Source of the DNA: Candidatus Peribacter sp. UBA2144
Lineage (GTDB): Bacteria > Patescibacteriota > Gracilibacteria > Peribacterales > Peribacteraceae
DNA length: 15,369 nt
Direction of reading: 5' to 3'
Assembly (NCBI GenBank): GCA_002328295.1
Contig: DCXE01000019.1
Location: 1-15,369 of the forward strand
Positions 1 to 7,669 of the stretch are shown here, one piece after another. The position numbers and the translations under genes were made by a program. Position 1 is the stretch's first letter; each line of letters starts with the position of its first letter. The notes under the pieces were generated by a model. That model was not told the DNA's origin. It worked only from the letters and a program-made list of their open reading frames with translations, and searched no databases.

Positions 1-46
1 GTTCATTGGTTCTAAGCTGTTCCAATGTGTGGAGCCACAAAAACCC

Positions 47-1450
47 CTAAAACTCCACATTCCCCGGTGTACGCGCGAATGGAATCACGTCCCGTATATT
101 TTCCATGCCAGTTGCGTAAACTACTGTGCGTTCGAAGCCGAGGCCGAAGCCGGCGTGCGGAGTGGTTCCATATCTCCTCAGATCGCGATACCAGTAGTAG
201 TCCTCTTTATCTAAGCCTGCTTCTTCTATCCGTTTATCCAAAACATCGAGTCTTTCCTCGCGTTGCGATCCTCCGATAATCTCTCCAATACCTGGAGCCA
301 GCACATCCATTGCTGCAACAGTTTTGTCATCATCATTCAAACGCATGTAAAAAGCTTTTATTTCTTTGGGATAATTCATTACGACTACAGGACTTTCGAA
401 GTGCTTTTCTGTCAGATATCTTTCGTGTTCAGTTTGAAGGTCAATACCGTACTTAACAGGGAATTGGAATTTATTTTTTTTGGCAGGATTTGATTTTTCC
501 AAAAGCTTGATAGCTTCTTCGTATTCAATTCTTACAAAATCCGAGCTCACAAACTTTTGAAGTCGATCGATGCATCCTTTATCAATATGCTCTGTGAAGA
601 AATCCATATCGTCAGGCCGTTCTTTCAGAAGTGTGCGGAAAATGTACTTGAGTAAACCTTCAGCTAAATCAGCATTATCACTCAAGTCCGCAAAAGCAAT
701 CTCTGGTTCCACCATCCAAAATTCAGCCAAATGTCTGGTTGTATTCGAATTCTCGGAGCGGAATGTTGGTCCGAATGTGTACACCTTACTCATGGACTGA
801 GAGAAGCACTCCACATTCAATTGGCCGGAGACTGTTAGGAAAGCTTCACGTCCGAAAAAGTCCGAAGAAAAATCTACGGAGCCGTCTTCCTTTTTAGGCG
901 ACTTGAGAAGATCTAGCGTAGAAACACGAAACATATCTCCAGCTCCTTCACAGTCGCTTGCAGTAATGATCGGAGTGTTGATCCATAAAAATCCTTCATT
1001 CGAAAAGAAGTCATGAATAGCTTTAGCTAATGTATGTCTTGCGCGTGCTATGGCACCAAAAGTGTTTGTTCGAGGTCGCAGGTGTGCAATCTCACGCAGG
1101 TACTCGAAACTGTGATGTTTGGGTTGCAGGGGATACTCCTCAGGATTTTCAATGTTGCCAATCACCTCAATTTTCTCGGCCATCAATTCGCATGATTGAC
1201 CTTTGCCTTTCGATGGAACCAATTTGCCGGTAGCAATTATTGAACACCCCGCGGTCAAATGCATTATTTCCTCTTCGTAATTTGGCAAATCATTCTTAGC
1301 TACTATCTGGAGCTGGTCGAAACAAGACCCATCCGAAAGATGTATAAAAGAAAGACCCGCCTTGGAATCCCTTCTAGTTCGTACCCACCCCTTTACAGTA
1401 ATATTTGTGTCTAATAGCTTTTTGTCCGAAATGGCTTTGTGAATAGTCAT
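47..1450 (-). CDS. asnS: Asparaginyl-tRNA synthetase (AsnRS)
   Basis: Class IIb aminoacyl-tRNA synthetase that charges tRNA-Asn with asparagine in the cytoplasm. The 467 residues match the usual bacterial length (about 466). An N-terminal OB-fold anticodon-binding domain (about 1-110) opens with the family block VKGWVRTRRDSKAGLSF. The catalytic core carries HLRPRTNTFGAIARAR, motif 2 (FGPTFRSENSNTTRHLAEFW), GIGEIIGGSQREERLDVL and motif 3 (GFGLGFERTV, from residue 434), and ends TPGNVEF as AsnRS does. The family resembles AspRS, but these blocks are the AsnRS versions. The start at 1450 is favoured because the N-terminus then lines up with the family; no Shine-Dalgarno site precedes it. A small hairpin and a 7-codon reading frame touch the start codon. 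The cognate tRNA-Asn(GUU) is about 8 kb away on the same strand. The frame is intact. Confidence 0.97.
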   Translation of the reverse strand: MTIHKAISDKKLLDTNITVKGWVRTRRDSKAGLSFIHLSDGSCFDQLQIVAKNDLPNYEEEIMHLTAGCSIIATGKLVPSKGKGQSCELMAEKIEVIGNIENPEEYPLQPKHHSFEYLREIAHLRPRTNTFGAIARARHTLAKAIHDFFSNEGFLWINTPIITASDCEGAGDMFRVSTLDLLKSPKKEDGSVDFSSDFFGREAFLTVSGQLNVECFSQSMSKVYTFGPTFRSENSNTTRHLAEFWMVEPEIAFADLSDNADLAEGLLKYIFRTLLKERPDDMDFFTEHIDKGCIDRLQKFVSSDFVRIEYEEAIKLLEKSNPAKKNKFQFPVKYGIDLQTEHERYLTEKHFESPVVVMNYPKEIKAFYMRLNDDDKTVAAMDVLAPGIGEIIGGSQREERLDVLDKRIEEAGLDKEDYYWYRDLRRYGTTPHAGFGLGFERTVVYATGMENIRDVIPFARTPGNVEF

Positions 1451-1470
1451 AAGCAGGCATAGCCTGCCAT
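1447..1470 (-). promoter_or_regulatory. Hairpin and 7-codon uORF at the asnS start
   Basis: On the minus strand the stem GCAGGC-TAT-GCCTGC (1453-1467) ends two bases before the asnS ATG, where a ribosome binding site would be. The same bases form a short frame, MAGYACL, from ATG at 1470. Its TGA stop (1447-1449) overlaps the asnS ATG in an ATGA arrangement. Translating this frame would melt the hairpin and could couple to asnS. The peptide has no Asn codons, so a classical Asn attenuator is not supported. The hairpin and overlap are seen directly; the function is inferred. Confidence 0.35.
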
Positions 1471-1521
1471 AAGATGCGCCAATGAGGCAAATATTTGGAT
1501 ATACTCGGCGAAATGGTGTGA

Positions 1522-1563
1522 TTGAGCATATATAAAAAATATGGTATAATCGTAGTTATACCA
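1522..1563 (+). promoter_or_regulatory. Sigma70-like promoter with palindrome over the -10
   Basis: TTGAGC (1522-1527), a 17-bp spacer and TATAAT (1545-1550) form the best promoter in the window. The expected transcription start is about 1557, leaving a leader of only about 9 nt before the ATG at 1566. An 8-bp inverted repeat, TGGTATAA / TTATACCA (1542-1549 and 1556-1563), covers the -10 box and the start site. That is a typical place for a repressor operator, although no candidate repressor is identified. Confidence 0.7.
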
Positions 1564-1565
1564 AT

Positions 1566-1850
1566 ATGAACCTCAATTACTTAATTCAAACCAGTCCTCT
1601 GCTTAGCGAGAAGCAAAAAGCATCTCTTGTCATGATGTTACCTGCTTTGAATGAAGAGCAAGAGAAGAAGCTTACCAAAATCATGGAATCGCAAGATGAG
1701 CTCTTGATTAAAGAAATGGAAGAAATCATAGAGCAGGCTACCGAGTCGCAGGATTTTGAAGCATTGCAGGAAATCAATTTAAGCTTAGCTCCACACGCAA
1801 AAAGTGTTTCCGATAATCCAGAATTTAGTTCGCAAAAACAAAATGCCTAA
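1566..1850 (+). CDS. Small helical protein of unknown function
   Basis: Acidic, helix-rich 94-residue protein with no signal peptide or membrane segment. The core reads as two or three amphipathic helices (LLSEKQKASLVMMLPALNEEQEKKL..., then a glutamate-rich stretch to about residue 70). I do not recognise a named family. It has its own strong promoter and an almost leaderless start. Its last codons include NPEFSS from a 16-bp sequence repeated just downstream in the NirK remnant. The C-terminus may therefore have been captured when the NirK gene was rearranged. The gene sits where NirK domain 1 should be, so its 3' part and the nirK damage may share a history. Confidence 0.65.
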   Translation: MNLNYLIQTSPLLSEKQKASLVMMLPALNEEQEKKLTKIMESQDELLIKEMEEIIEQATESQDFEALQEINLSLAPHAKSVSDNPEFSSQKQNA

Positions 1851-1863
1851 CCCAGAATTTAGT
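1814..1863 (+). repeat. Short direct repeat at the nirK break
   Basis: The 16-mer TAATCCAGAATTTAGT (1814-1829) recurs as TAACCCAGAATTTAGT (1848-1863), with one mismatch and 18 bp between copies. The first copy encodes NPEFSS at the end of the small protein; the second encodes NPEFSS in the NirK remnant. This fits a local duplication or a recombination scar. Confidence 0.6.
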
Positions 1864-1986
1864 AGTGGTAGACAATACGAAGATTCTCGCGAGTCACGGG
1901 AAGGAGTTAGTTCCTTTAAGATGAAATTGGATCTGTCTCGCAATGTAGCTTTTAATAATTTGAGTTGCATTAGATGCCATACGTGA
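1843..1986 (+). pseudogene. nirK: NirK interdomain remnant, out of frame
   Basis: A 47-residue frame that begins MPNPEFSSGRQYED and contains EGVSSFKMKLDLSRNVAFNN. From family knowledge this fits the stretch of copper nitrite reductases just before domain 2, where NirK has EFYT.GK...GLQPF.MEKA....YVVFNG. It stops at TGA 1984-1986, while domain 2 continues from 1974 in the next frame. A -1 shift (one base lost or two gained, perhaps with a few residues missing) near 1965-1974 would rejoin them. Nothing resembling domain 1, with its type-1 copper ligands, lies upstream. The NirK gene therefore seems both truncated and frameshifted. Confidence 0.6.
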
Positions 1987-2678
1987 ATGTTGGTGATACT
2001 GTGAGGCTTTATGTTCTGAATGCAGGTCCTCAACTGATTTCTTCGTTCCATGTTATTGGAGAAATTTTCGATCGTGTCTATCGAGAGGCAGACTTGTACT
2101 CTCCACCGGGCAAAGGTATTCAATCAACACTGATCCCGGCAGGAGGGGCAGCAATCGTTGACTTCCTTGTTGATGTACCCGGAACCTACATCTTGGTAGA
2201 CCACGCTATTGCGCGCGCTATTCATAAAGGTGCTATTGGAACAATCATTGCAGAAGGTTTGGACAATCTGGAAATATATGAATCATTTGCCACGAAAGAA
2301 TGGGCAGATGGTCATACACATAATGGTGAAGAACCAGAACCCGAACCAGAAGTAGTAGAAGAAGAACCCGAAGAAGAGGAGTCACTGGAAGCAGCTGAGA
2401 ATGAAGTGATTGTAGAAATAATGAAAGGATCTATGAAGAAAGATGATGACCCAACAAATGACTACAGTCCAAATATTCTTACTATCCCCGTGGGAACAAC
2501 TGTCACGTGGGTCAATAAAGATCGATCTGTACATACTGTCACTGCACGAAATCGCCTCTTTAACTCGGGGAATATGCGTAAGGGCAAGAAGTGGAGTTAT
2601 ACATTTACGAAGCCAGGAGAATTTGATTATTACTGCATTCCTCATCCATGGATGGTTGGAAAGGTGATTGTGAAATAA
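1974..2678 (+). CDS. nirK: NirK domain 2 fused to a type-1 copper cupredoxin (5'-truncated)
   Basis: 234-residue frame in two parts. Residues 1-105 are domain 2 of copper nitrite reductase (VGDTVRLYVLNAGPQLISSFHVIGEIFDRVY ... PAGGAAIVDF.VDVPGTYILVDHAIARAIHKGAIG). They keep the His of SSFH (26) and of LVDH (77), equivalents of the catalytic and type-2 copper His of domain 2. After an acidic linker (about 118-143, Glu/Pro rich) comes a plastocyanin-like domain with a full type-1 copper set: His187, Cys221, His224, Met227. Domain 1, which carries the enzyme's own type-1 site and two type-2 ligands, is absent, so nitrite reduction by this protein alone is unlikely. A stop codon directly precedes the ATG, and nearby upstream sequence in another frame looks like NirK. 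It could be a decaying gene, a metagenome indel, or a shortened protein kept for electron transfer. No signal peptide remains. Confidence 0.8.
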   Translation: MPYVNVGDTVRLYVLNAGPQLISSFHVIGEIFDRVYREADLYSPPGKGIQSTLIPAGGAAIVDFLVDVPGTYILVDHAIARAIHKGAIGTIIAEGLDNLEIYESFATKEWADGHTHNGEEPEPEPEVVEEEPEEEESLEAAENEVIVEIMKGSMKKDDDPTNDYSPNILTIPVGTTVTWVNKDRSVHTVTARNRLFNSGNMRKGKKWSYTFTKPGEFDYYCIPHPWMVGKVIVK

Positions 2679-2722
2679 GGATTCAGGTAGTGATCTATAT
2701 CACCGTATAGCCCCCGTGTGCA

Positions 2723-2751
2723 TTGCTCGGAATGATCTGATCCTTTTTACT
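2723..2751 (+). promoter_or_regulatory. Possible promoter of the glycogen cluster
   Basis: TTGCTC (2723-2728), a 17-bp spacer and TTTACT (2746-2751), with only 7 nt before the ATG at 2759. Transcription would start at or next to the ATG. The match is modest (3/6 and 4/6), but the placement agrees with five other genes here. The upstream gap from 2679 otherwise holds only a weak GTGAT-CTAT-ATCAC hairpin and an imperfect long stem, with no clear terminator for nirK. Confidence 0.4.
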
Positions 2752-2758
2752 TAAAGAG

Positions 2759-3028
2759 ATGTCTGGAAAGAAGTCTGTCACCTTCTCTTTGTTCGCACCA
2801 GAGGCTACTTCAGTTTCTGTAGCCGGTTCTTTTAATGGGTGGCAGATCGACAAGCACCCAATGAAGCAAAAGAAGGACGGAAACTGGACCAAAGAGACTT
2901 CACTTCCAATCGGACGACACGAGTATCAATTTGTCATAAATGGAGAAATATGGGAGAGTGATAAAAATGCAGAGAAGTATTGTCCAAATGACCACGGAGG
3001 CATGAATGCTGTCATTGTCCTTGAATAG
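2759..3028 (+). CDS. Stand-alone CBM48 glycogen-binding protein
   Basis: 89 residues that are almost entirely one CBM48 / AMPK-beta-type glycogen-binding domain: KSVTFSLFAPEATSVSVAGSFNGWQ, then the GNWTKETSLPIGRHEYQFVINGEIWESD block and a closing VIVLE strand. The tryptophans of FNGW and GNW and the GRHEYQF signature are family residues for alpha-glucan contact. There is no catalytic domain, signal peptide or membrane segment, so it should bind cytosolic glycogen or malto-oligosaccharide. CBM48 is normally an appendage of branching enzymes, isoamylases or AMPK beta, so a lone copy heading an operon is notable. Sharing a cluster with GT4, GH57, GH15 and a sugar kinase suggests it tethers or senses the polymer. 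Confidence 0.88.
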   Translation: MSGKKSVTFSLFAPEATSVSVAGSFNGWQIDKHPMKQKKDGNWTKETSLPIGRHEYQFVINGEIWESDKNAEKYCPNDHGGMNAVIVLE

Positions 3029-3143
3029 CGGAAATCTCTGCTGAGGCAAAAATAGAATGTAAACGAGACCACAGTTTTACATATGCGCATCTATCTGGAG
3101 ATGTGTTGTTCCGCTATACTTATCTGATCCCTTTGCATGGGAT
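3025..3143 (+). other. Nested stem-loop region before the GT4 gene
   Basis: The spacer between the CBM48 and GT4 genes can fold into nested stems. ATAGCGGAA (3025-3033) pairs with TTCCGCTAT (3109-3117), ATCTC (3034-3038) with GAGAT (3098-3102), and ATGTAAA (3057-3063) with TTTACAT (3076-3082). A separate hairpin, ATCCC-7nt-GGGAT, follows at 3127-3143. The first arm covers the CBM48 stop codon. No T-run follows, so it is not a plain terminator. It may be a processing site, an attenuator or a cis-regulatory leader of the downstream genes. It does not match a riboswitch class I know. An (AT)n run (about 3160-3172) touches the GT4 start. Confidence 0.4.
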
Positions 3144-3171
3144 TCACTGTAAAAAACCAATATATATATAT

Positions 3172-4380
3172 ATGTCAATGCACAGCCTCATGTTCGGCTG
3201 GGAGTATCCCCCACTTCATCTTGGAGGATTGGGTGTTGCATGTCAGGGTCTTGTGCGAGGACTACTCGGAAACGGTGTAAAGGTGACACTGATCCTTCCT
3301 CATGAATCAGAAACCGACGATGCGGAAGTGCGGTTTCCTACTGATGAGTTTATACAGAAGCTGAGGGTCTGCAGCATGCTGCAACCGTACAACACGTTTG
3401 AATCTTTTGAAGCAAACATCCGCAAGGTTCCCAAAAATAAGAAGGATGTCTACGGGAACGATTTGGGTGAAGCGATTTCCAACTACACAGAGATGAGTGT
3501 AAAGATGACAGAGGATCTGAATCCAGACGTTGTCCACTGCCATGACTGGATGACGTATGAGGCAGGAAGGAGATCTGCTGAACATCACAATGTGCCTATG
3601 GTTGCCCACATTCATGCGACAGAGCTCGACCGCACAAACAACGCTCCCAATGAGTATATCTACCAGAAAGAACGCATGGGCTTTGAAGCAGCGGATAGAA
3701 TTATCGCCGTCAGTAATTACACAAAAAATGTCCTAGTAGAACACTACGGTATTGCACTGGAGAAAATATCAGTCGTCCACAATGGCTCTGCGGATATGCC
3801 ACCATCGCATGAGCTTTTGGAATTTAAGCGAACACAAAAGAAGCAGCACCCACTCGTCCTCTTTCTTGGAAGACTTGTCACACAAAAAGGAGCCGTGCAA
3901 TTTTTGGAGATGGCTTCCATCGTGCATCAGACAAAACCGGAAGTAAACTTTGTGATGGCCGGAGACGGGCACATGTTTGAAGAACTCGTAGACTTAAGCT
4001 GTAAGTTTGGTTTGCAGGACTCTGTAATCTTTGCCGGCAAGGTGGGATCTATGGAGGCAAAGCAACTGTATACACAAGCAGACTGCTTTGTAATGCCTTC
4101 TATTTCAGAACCATTCGGTCTCGTAGCTCTCGAAGCAATATCTCATGGAACTCCGGTAATTCTCTCACGCCAATCAGGCGCTTCAGAAGTCGTTGATGAT
4201 TGTTTCCAAGTTGATTTTTGGGATACGGCAAAAATGGCCGACTGTGTACTGACTATACTCAGAGAAGAGCCACTCGCACATCAGCTACGATCGTACGCAC
4301 CGCGCATACTCAATAAACTCACCTGGCAACGCCAGGCGTCACACGTTCAATCAGTCTATACAGACCTCATTCACTGTTAA
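3172..4380 (+). CDS. GT4-family glycosyltransferase, glycogen-synthase-like
   Basis: 402 residues, GT-B fold. It begins MSMHSLMFGWEYPPLHLGGLG, the N-terminal glycine loop (GGLG, 18-21) of GT4/GT5 alpha-glucan synthases. It continues with DVVHCHDWMTYEAG, VPMVAHIHATELDR, ADRIIAVSNYTK, the interdomain VLFLGRLVTQKGAVQFLEMA and the EX7E motif EPFGLVALE (Glu313 and Glu321), which holds the nucleotide-sugar donor. The genomic company (CBM48, GH57, GH15) argues for an alpha-glucan product. Donor (ADP- or UDP-glucose) and acceptor cannot be read from sequence; a trehalose or sucrose synthase is less likely. An in-frame GTG at 3103 would add an unfamily-like 23-residue leader, so ATG 3172 (or 3178) is preferred. 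The GH57 gene starts 2 nt after its stop. Confidence 0.85.
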   Translation: MSMHSLMFGWEYPPLHLGGLGVACQGLVRGLLGNGVKVTLILPHESETDDAEVRFPTDEFIQKLRVCSMLQPYNTFESFEANIRKVPKNKKDVYGNDLGEAISNYTEMSVKMTEDLNPDVVHCHDWMTYEAGRRSAEHHNVPMVAHIHATELDRTNNAPNEYIYQKERMGFEAADRIIAVSNYTKNVLVEHYGIALEKISVVHNGSADMPPSHELLEFKRTQKKQHPLVLFLGRLVTQKGAVQFLEMASIVHQTKPEVNFVMAGDGHMFEELVDLSCKFGLQDSVIFAGKVGSMEAKQLYTQADCFVMPSISEPFGLVALEAISHGTPVILSRQSGASEVVDDCFQVDFWDTAKMADCVLTILREEPLAHQLRSYAPRILNKLTWQRQASHVQSVYTDLIHC

Positions 4381-4382
4381 TC

Positions 4383-5624
4383 ATGAACCCTCGAATCTGT
4401 TTCTATTTCCAAGTGCATCAGCCCTACCGGCTGCGCGACCTACGCATCACGGAGGTCGGACACGGTGACGTGGACTACTTTGATGAGAGCAAGAACCATC
4501 AGATTTTTCGTAAGGTAGCAGAGAAATGCTATCTGCCTGCGAACGCTCTGATGCTAGAAATGCTAGAGCAACACCCGGACTTTCATATCAGCTATAGTCT
4601 CTCCGGTGTATTTCTCGATCAATGTAAAGAGTACGGCCAAGACGTTTTGGAATCGTTTCAACGCCTTGCAGCGACCGGAAAAGTAGAGTTTCTTGCAGAG
4701 ACGTACTACCACTCACTCGCGAGTGTCGTATCGCTGGAAGAATACTGTGAGCAAGTAACAAAGCATGTGCGTACTATCGAAGAATTGTTTGGAATAACAC
4801 CGAAGGTATTCCGCAATACCGAGCTGATTTACAACAACAAAATAGCACAGATCGCCCGCCTTATGGGCTTCAATGGAATTATTGCAGAGGGCACAGATGC
4901 GAATCTACAAGGAAGAAACCCCAATGATCCTTTTCGGCCACCGACATTTCGTCTTCCGGCACACAGAGAAAAAATTGTCCGTGAAAATCGTCCTCTGCCA
5001 AAAAGGGCACGCGATATAGCAGTGCTTCTCAAGAACTATAAACTGAGTGACGATGTGGCCTTCCGATTTTCTGATAAATCTTGGGTGGGATACCCTCTTG
5101 ATGCCAACATGTTTACCGACTGGCTCATGAGTAGTGGTGGACAGAGTATTAATCTCTTTATGGATTACGAAACGTTTGGAGAGCATCAATGGGAAGACAC
5201 CGGTATCTTCGATTTCCTCCGATCACTTCCTGCTATTTGGCAAGATAGAGGCATAAAAGCAGTTACCCCTTCACAGGTTATTGCGGATTGGAACAAAGAT
5301 CACGCCCACGAATATGACGTACACGACACTATCTCCTGGGCAGATATGGAACGCGATCTCTCTGCATGGACCGGTAATCATATTCAGGATGCCGCACTCC
5401 AATCGATCTACGCACTGGAAGATCAGGTAAAGATGACTGGTAACGTTCAACTGATTGAAGCGTGGCGAAGGCTACTGACTTCAGATCACTTCTACTACAT
5501 GTGTACGAAATACTGGAGTGATGGTGATGTGCACAAATACTTTAGCCCCTACGAATCCCCCTACGAAGCGTACCGACGTTACAGTCATGCGCTTGCTGAT
5601 TTACGTTCCCGACTCTCTGCGTAA
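4383..5624 (+). CDS. GH57 alpha-amylase family glycoside hydrolase
   Basis: 413-residue retaining alpha-glucan hydrolase or glucanotransferase of family GH57, cytosolic (no signal peptide). The conserved motifs appear in order: HQP (12-14), AETYYHS with Glu106, FRNTEL with the nucleophile Glu147, and FMDYETFGEHQ with acid/base Asp261. The block LLKNYKLSDDVAFRFSDKSW is typical of the alpha-amylase-like group. GH57 branching enzymes are longer and carry an extra C-terminal helical domain, so amylase or debranching-like activity fits better. Adjacent GH57 and GH15 genes also occur in some methanogens (for example the MJ1610/MJ1611 pair of Methanocaldococcus jannaschii). The stop shares an A with the next start (TAATG), implying translational coupling to the glucoamylase. 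Confidence 0.92.
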   Translation: MNPRICFYFQVHQPYRLRDLRITEVGHGDVDYFDESKNHQIFRKVAEKCYLPANALMLEMLEQHPDFHISYSLSGVFLDQCKEYGQDVLESFQRLAATGKVEFLAETYYHSLASVVSLEEYCEQVTKHVRTIEELFGITPKVFRNTELIYNNKIAQIARLMGFNGIIAEGTDANLQGRNPNDPFRPPTFRLPAHREKIVRENRPLPKRARDIAVLLKNYKLSDDVAFRFSDKSWVGYPLDANMFTDWLMSSGGQSINLFMDYETFGEHQWEDTGIFDFLRSLPAIWQDRGIKAVTPSQVIADWNKDHAHEYDVHDTISWADMERDLSAWTGNHIQDAALQSIYALEDQVKMTGNVQLIEAWRRLLTSDHFYYMCTKYWSDGDVHKYFSPYESPYEAYRRYSHALADLRSRLSA

Positions 5625-7669
5625 TGCCACGATCTCTCATCTTTGGTAACGGCTCCATGCTTGCGACATTCGATAATGATCTCCAAATGCGAGATCTCTA
5701 CTACCCGCACGTAGGAATGGAAGATCATACTGCATATGGTGATGTTCATAAGACCGGTGTATGGGTGGAAGGCATTGGCATACGATGGTTTTCGGATCCC
5801 AGCTGGAACATCACTCCAAACTACAAACCCGAAACGCTCGTCGGTCACTCGTTGCTAAGGAACGAGGAACTGGGTATAGAAATTATCGCTAACGACTACG
5901 TACACCCCGTACACAATATTCTTGTACGAAACTTCCTTGTGACCAGTATTGATGGCAACGAAAAGCAGGTACGCGTGTTCTTCAATCATGATTTACATAT
6001 TTACGGTGATAAACAAAAAGATACCGCATTCTACGAGCCTTACACCAATTCTGTAATTCACTATCGCCAAAGCAGATACTTCCTCATCGGTGGAAATACT
6101 ACAGATCCCGTTGAATGTATTACCGATCGCGACGTGGATGCGTATCAGTCGATTCTGCATAGTAAAGAAAAGATAAAGGCATGCGGAATTACCAGTTACA
6201 GTATTGGAAAAGCCGAATATCAAGGAAAAGAAGGGACATGGAAAGATGCAGAGGATGGAAATTTGAGTAATACGACAGTGGATCAAGGATCAGTGGATTC
6301 CACAATCGGTATTCACTGCTACGTAAAACCTGAAGTGAATACTGAGGTGACAATGTGGATGTGTCTTGGAAAAAACATACAGGAAGTTGTTGAATTACAG
6401 CAGTTTGTCCTCACAGAAGGGCAAGATCGCATGCAGCGCAACTGTCATAACTACTGGAAGAGCTGGGTAAATAAAGATCGTCAGAAGTTTGGATCTCTAT
6501 CACCGCGCCTTATAGATCTCTATAAACGAAGCCTACTGCTTATTCGGCTGCACGCTGATAATGGCGGAGGCTTAATAGCAGCAGCAGATGCAGATATTAT
6601 GGAATTCAACCGCGACACATACACCTATGTATGGCCACGAGATGGTGCATTTGTTTCCTTGGCTCTTGATAAAGCAGGATATCTGGAAGTCACCCGCCGT
6701 TTCTATGAATTCTGTTGCAAGCATCAAACAGATGATGGGTACATGCTCCACAAATACAATCCCGATGGAAGCGTGGGGTCGACATGGCATCCGTGGTTCC
6801 GTGATGGAAAAGCACAGCTTCCTATCCAGGAAGACGAGACTGCACTTGTTATCTATGCCATTTGGAAGCATTTCCAAAAAGTTCAGGACTTTGAATTCTT
6901 GCAGACGATGTTCGAGACATTCGTGAAGAAGGCTACAATATTCTTGATGGAGTTTGTGGAACCTGAAAGCGGGCTACCTCTACCGAGCTATGACCCATGG
7001 GAAGAGCACCAAGGTATATTTACCTATACAACAGCCAGTGCCATTGCAGGGCTGCAAGCCTCTGCACAAATAGCACACATGCTGGGGCATCATAATCACT
7101 CAGAGCAATATCACAGTGCAGCAGACACCATGAAACAGTCCTTCCTCTTTCATCTCTTCGATCAAGAGGCAGGAAGATTCGTCAAGATGATTAAACGGGA
7201 GAACGGTCAAACGACCGAGCGTGACCTCACACCGGATGCGAGCATAGCTGCTATCTGGAAACTTGGTGTACTCGACCCCAGTGACCCACGTGTCGTTTCT
7301 ACTATGGAACAATTGCGGGATATGCTGACAGTGCAAACTGATATCGGTGGATGGGCTCGTTATACCAATGATTATTATCACTCCAAGGTGAGCCCGACAA
7401 AAGAGATACCCGGAAACCCATGGTTTATTACTACACTCTGGTATGCACAGTGGCTCATTGCTATAGCAAAGACGAAAGATGATCTCTCTGAGGCCCGTTC
7501 TATTCTGGAATGGACAGCTGATCATGCCTCAACATCGGGCATTTTGGCAGAGCAGATGCATCCGATAACCGGTGAACCTGTCTCTGTGGGGCCTCTCACC
7601 TGGAGTCATGCAACGTACGTGGAAACCGTCATTCAATTCGCCGAAAAAGAAGAGCAACTCAATGCATAA
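5624..7669 (+). CDS. GH15 glucoamylase
   Basis: 681-residue inverting exo-glucosidase that releases glucose from glucan chain ends. An N-terminal beta-sandwich (to about residue 270; FGNGSMLATFDNDLQMRDLYYPHVG is the usual opening) precedes the (alpha/alpha)6 barrel. Barrel signatures are YVWPRDGAFVSLALDKAGY, PIQEDETALVIYAIW, SYDPWEEHQGIFTYTT with the putative acid Glu460, and GILAEQMHPITGEPVSVGPLTWSHATYVE with the putative base Glu643. Length and order match prokaryotic and archaeal glucoamylases. No signal peptide is visible, so it should act on internal glycogen. It overlaps its neighbours by TAATG at both ends, placing it tightly between the GH57 enzyme that makes shorter chains and the kinase that consumes glucose. 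Trehalase or dextran-acting GH15 members are alternatives. Confidence 0.93.
   Translation: MPRSLIFGNGSMLATFDNDLQMRDLYYPHVGMEDHTAYGDVHKTGVWVEGIGIRWFSDPSWNITPNYKPETLVGHSLLRNEELGIEIIANDYVHPVHNILVRNFLVTSIDGNEKQVRVFFNHDLHIYGDKQKDTAFYEPYTNSVIHYRQSRYFLIGGNTTDPVECITDRDVDAYQSILHSKEKIKACGITSYSIGKAEYQGKEGTWKDAEDGNLSNTTVDQGSVDSTIGIHCYVKPEVNTEVTMWMCLGKNIQEVVELQQFVLTEGQDRMQRNCHNYWKSWVNKDRQKFGSLSPRLIDLYKRSLLLIRLHADNGGGLIAAADADIMEFNRDTYTYVWPRDGAFVSLALDKAGYLEVTRRFYEFCCKHQTDDGYMLHKYNPDGSVGSTWHPWFRDGKAQLPIQEDETALVIYAIWKHFQKVQDFEFLQTMFETFVKKATIFLMEFVEPESGLPLPSYDPWEEHQGIFTYTTASAIAGLQASAQIAHMLGHHNHSEQYHSAADTMKQSFLFHLFDQEAGRFVKMIKRENGQTTERDLTPDASIAAIWKLGVLDPSDPRVVSTMEQLRDMLTVQTDIGGWARYTNDYYHSKVSPTKEIPGNPWFITTLWYAQWLIAIAKTKDDLSEARSILEWTADHASTSGILAEQMHPITGEPVSVGPLTWSHATYVETVIQFAEKEEQLNA

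Noticed and set aside
3103..3171. GTG start giving a 23-residue N-terminal extension on the GT4 protein
   Set aside because: The extension has no family counterpart and comes from the hairpin and AT-repeat spacer; MSMHSLMFGWEYPP fits the family start.
7100..7525. 141-codon minus-strand frame opposite the glucoamylase gene
   Set aside because: It lies wholly within a well-conserved GH15 coding region, has no domain features and is a shadow frame.
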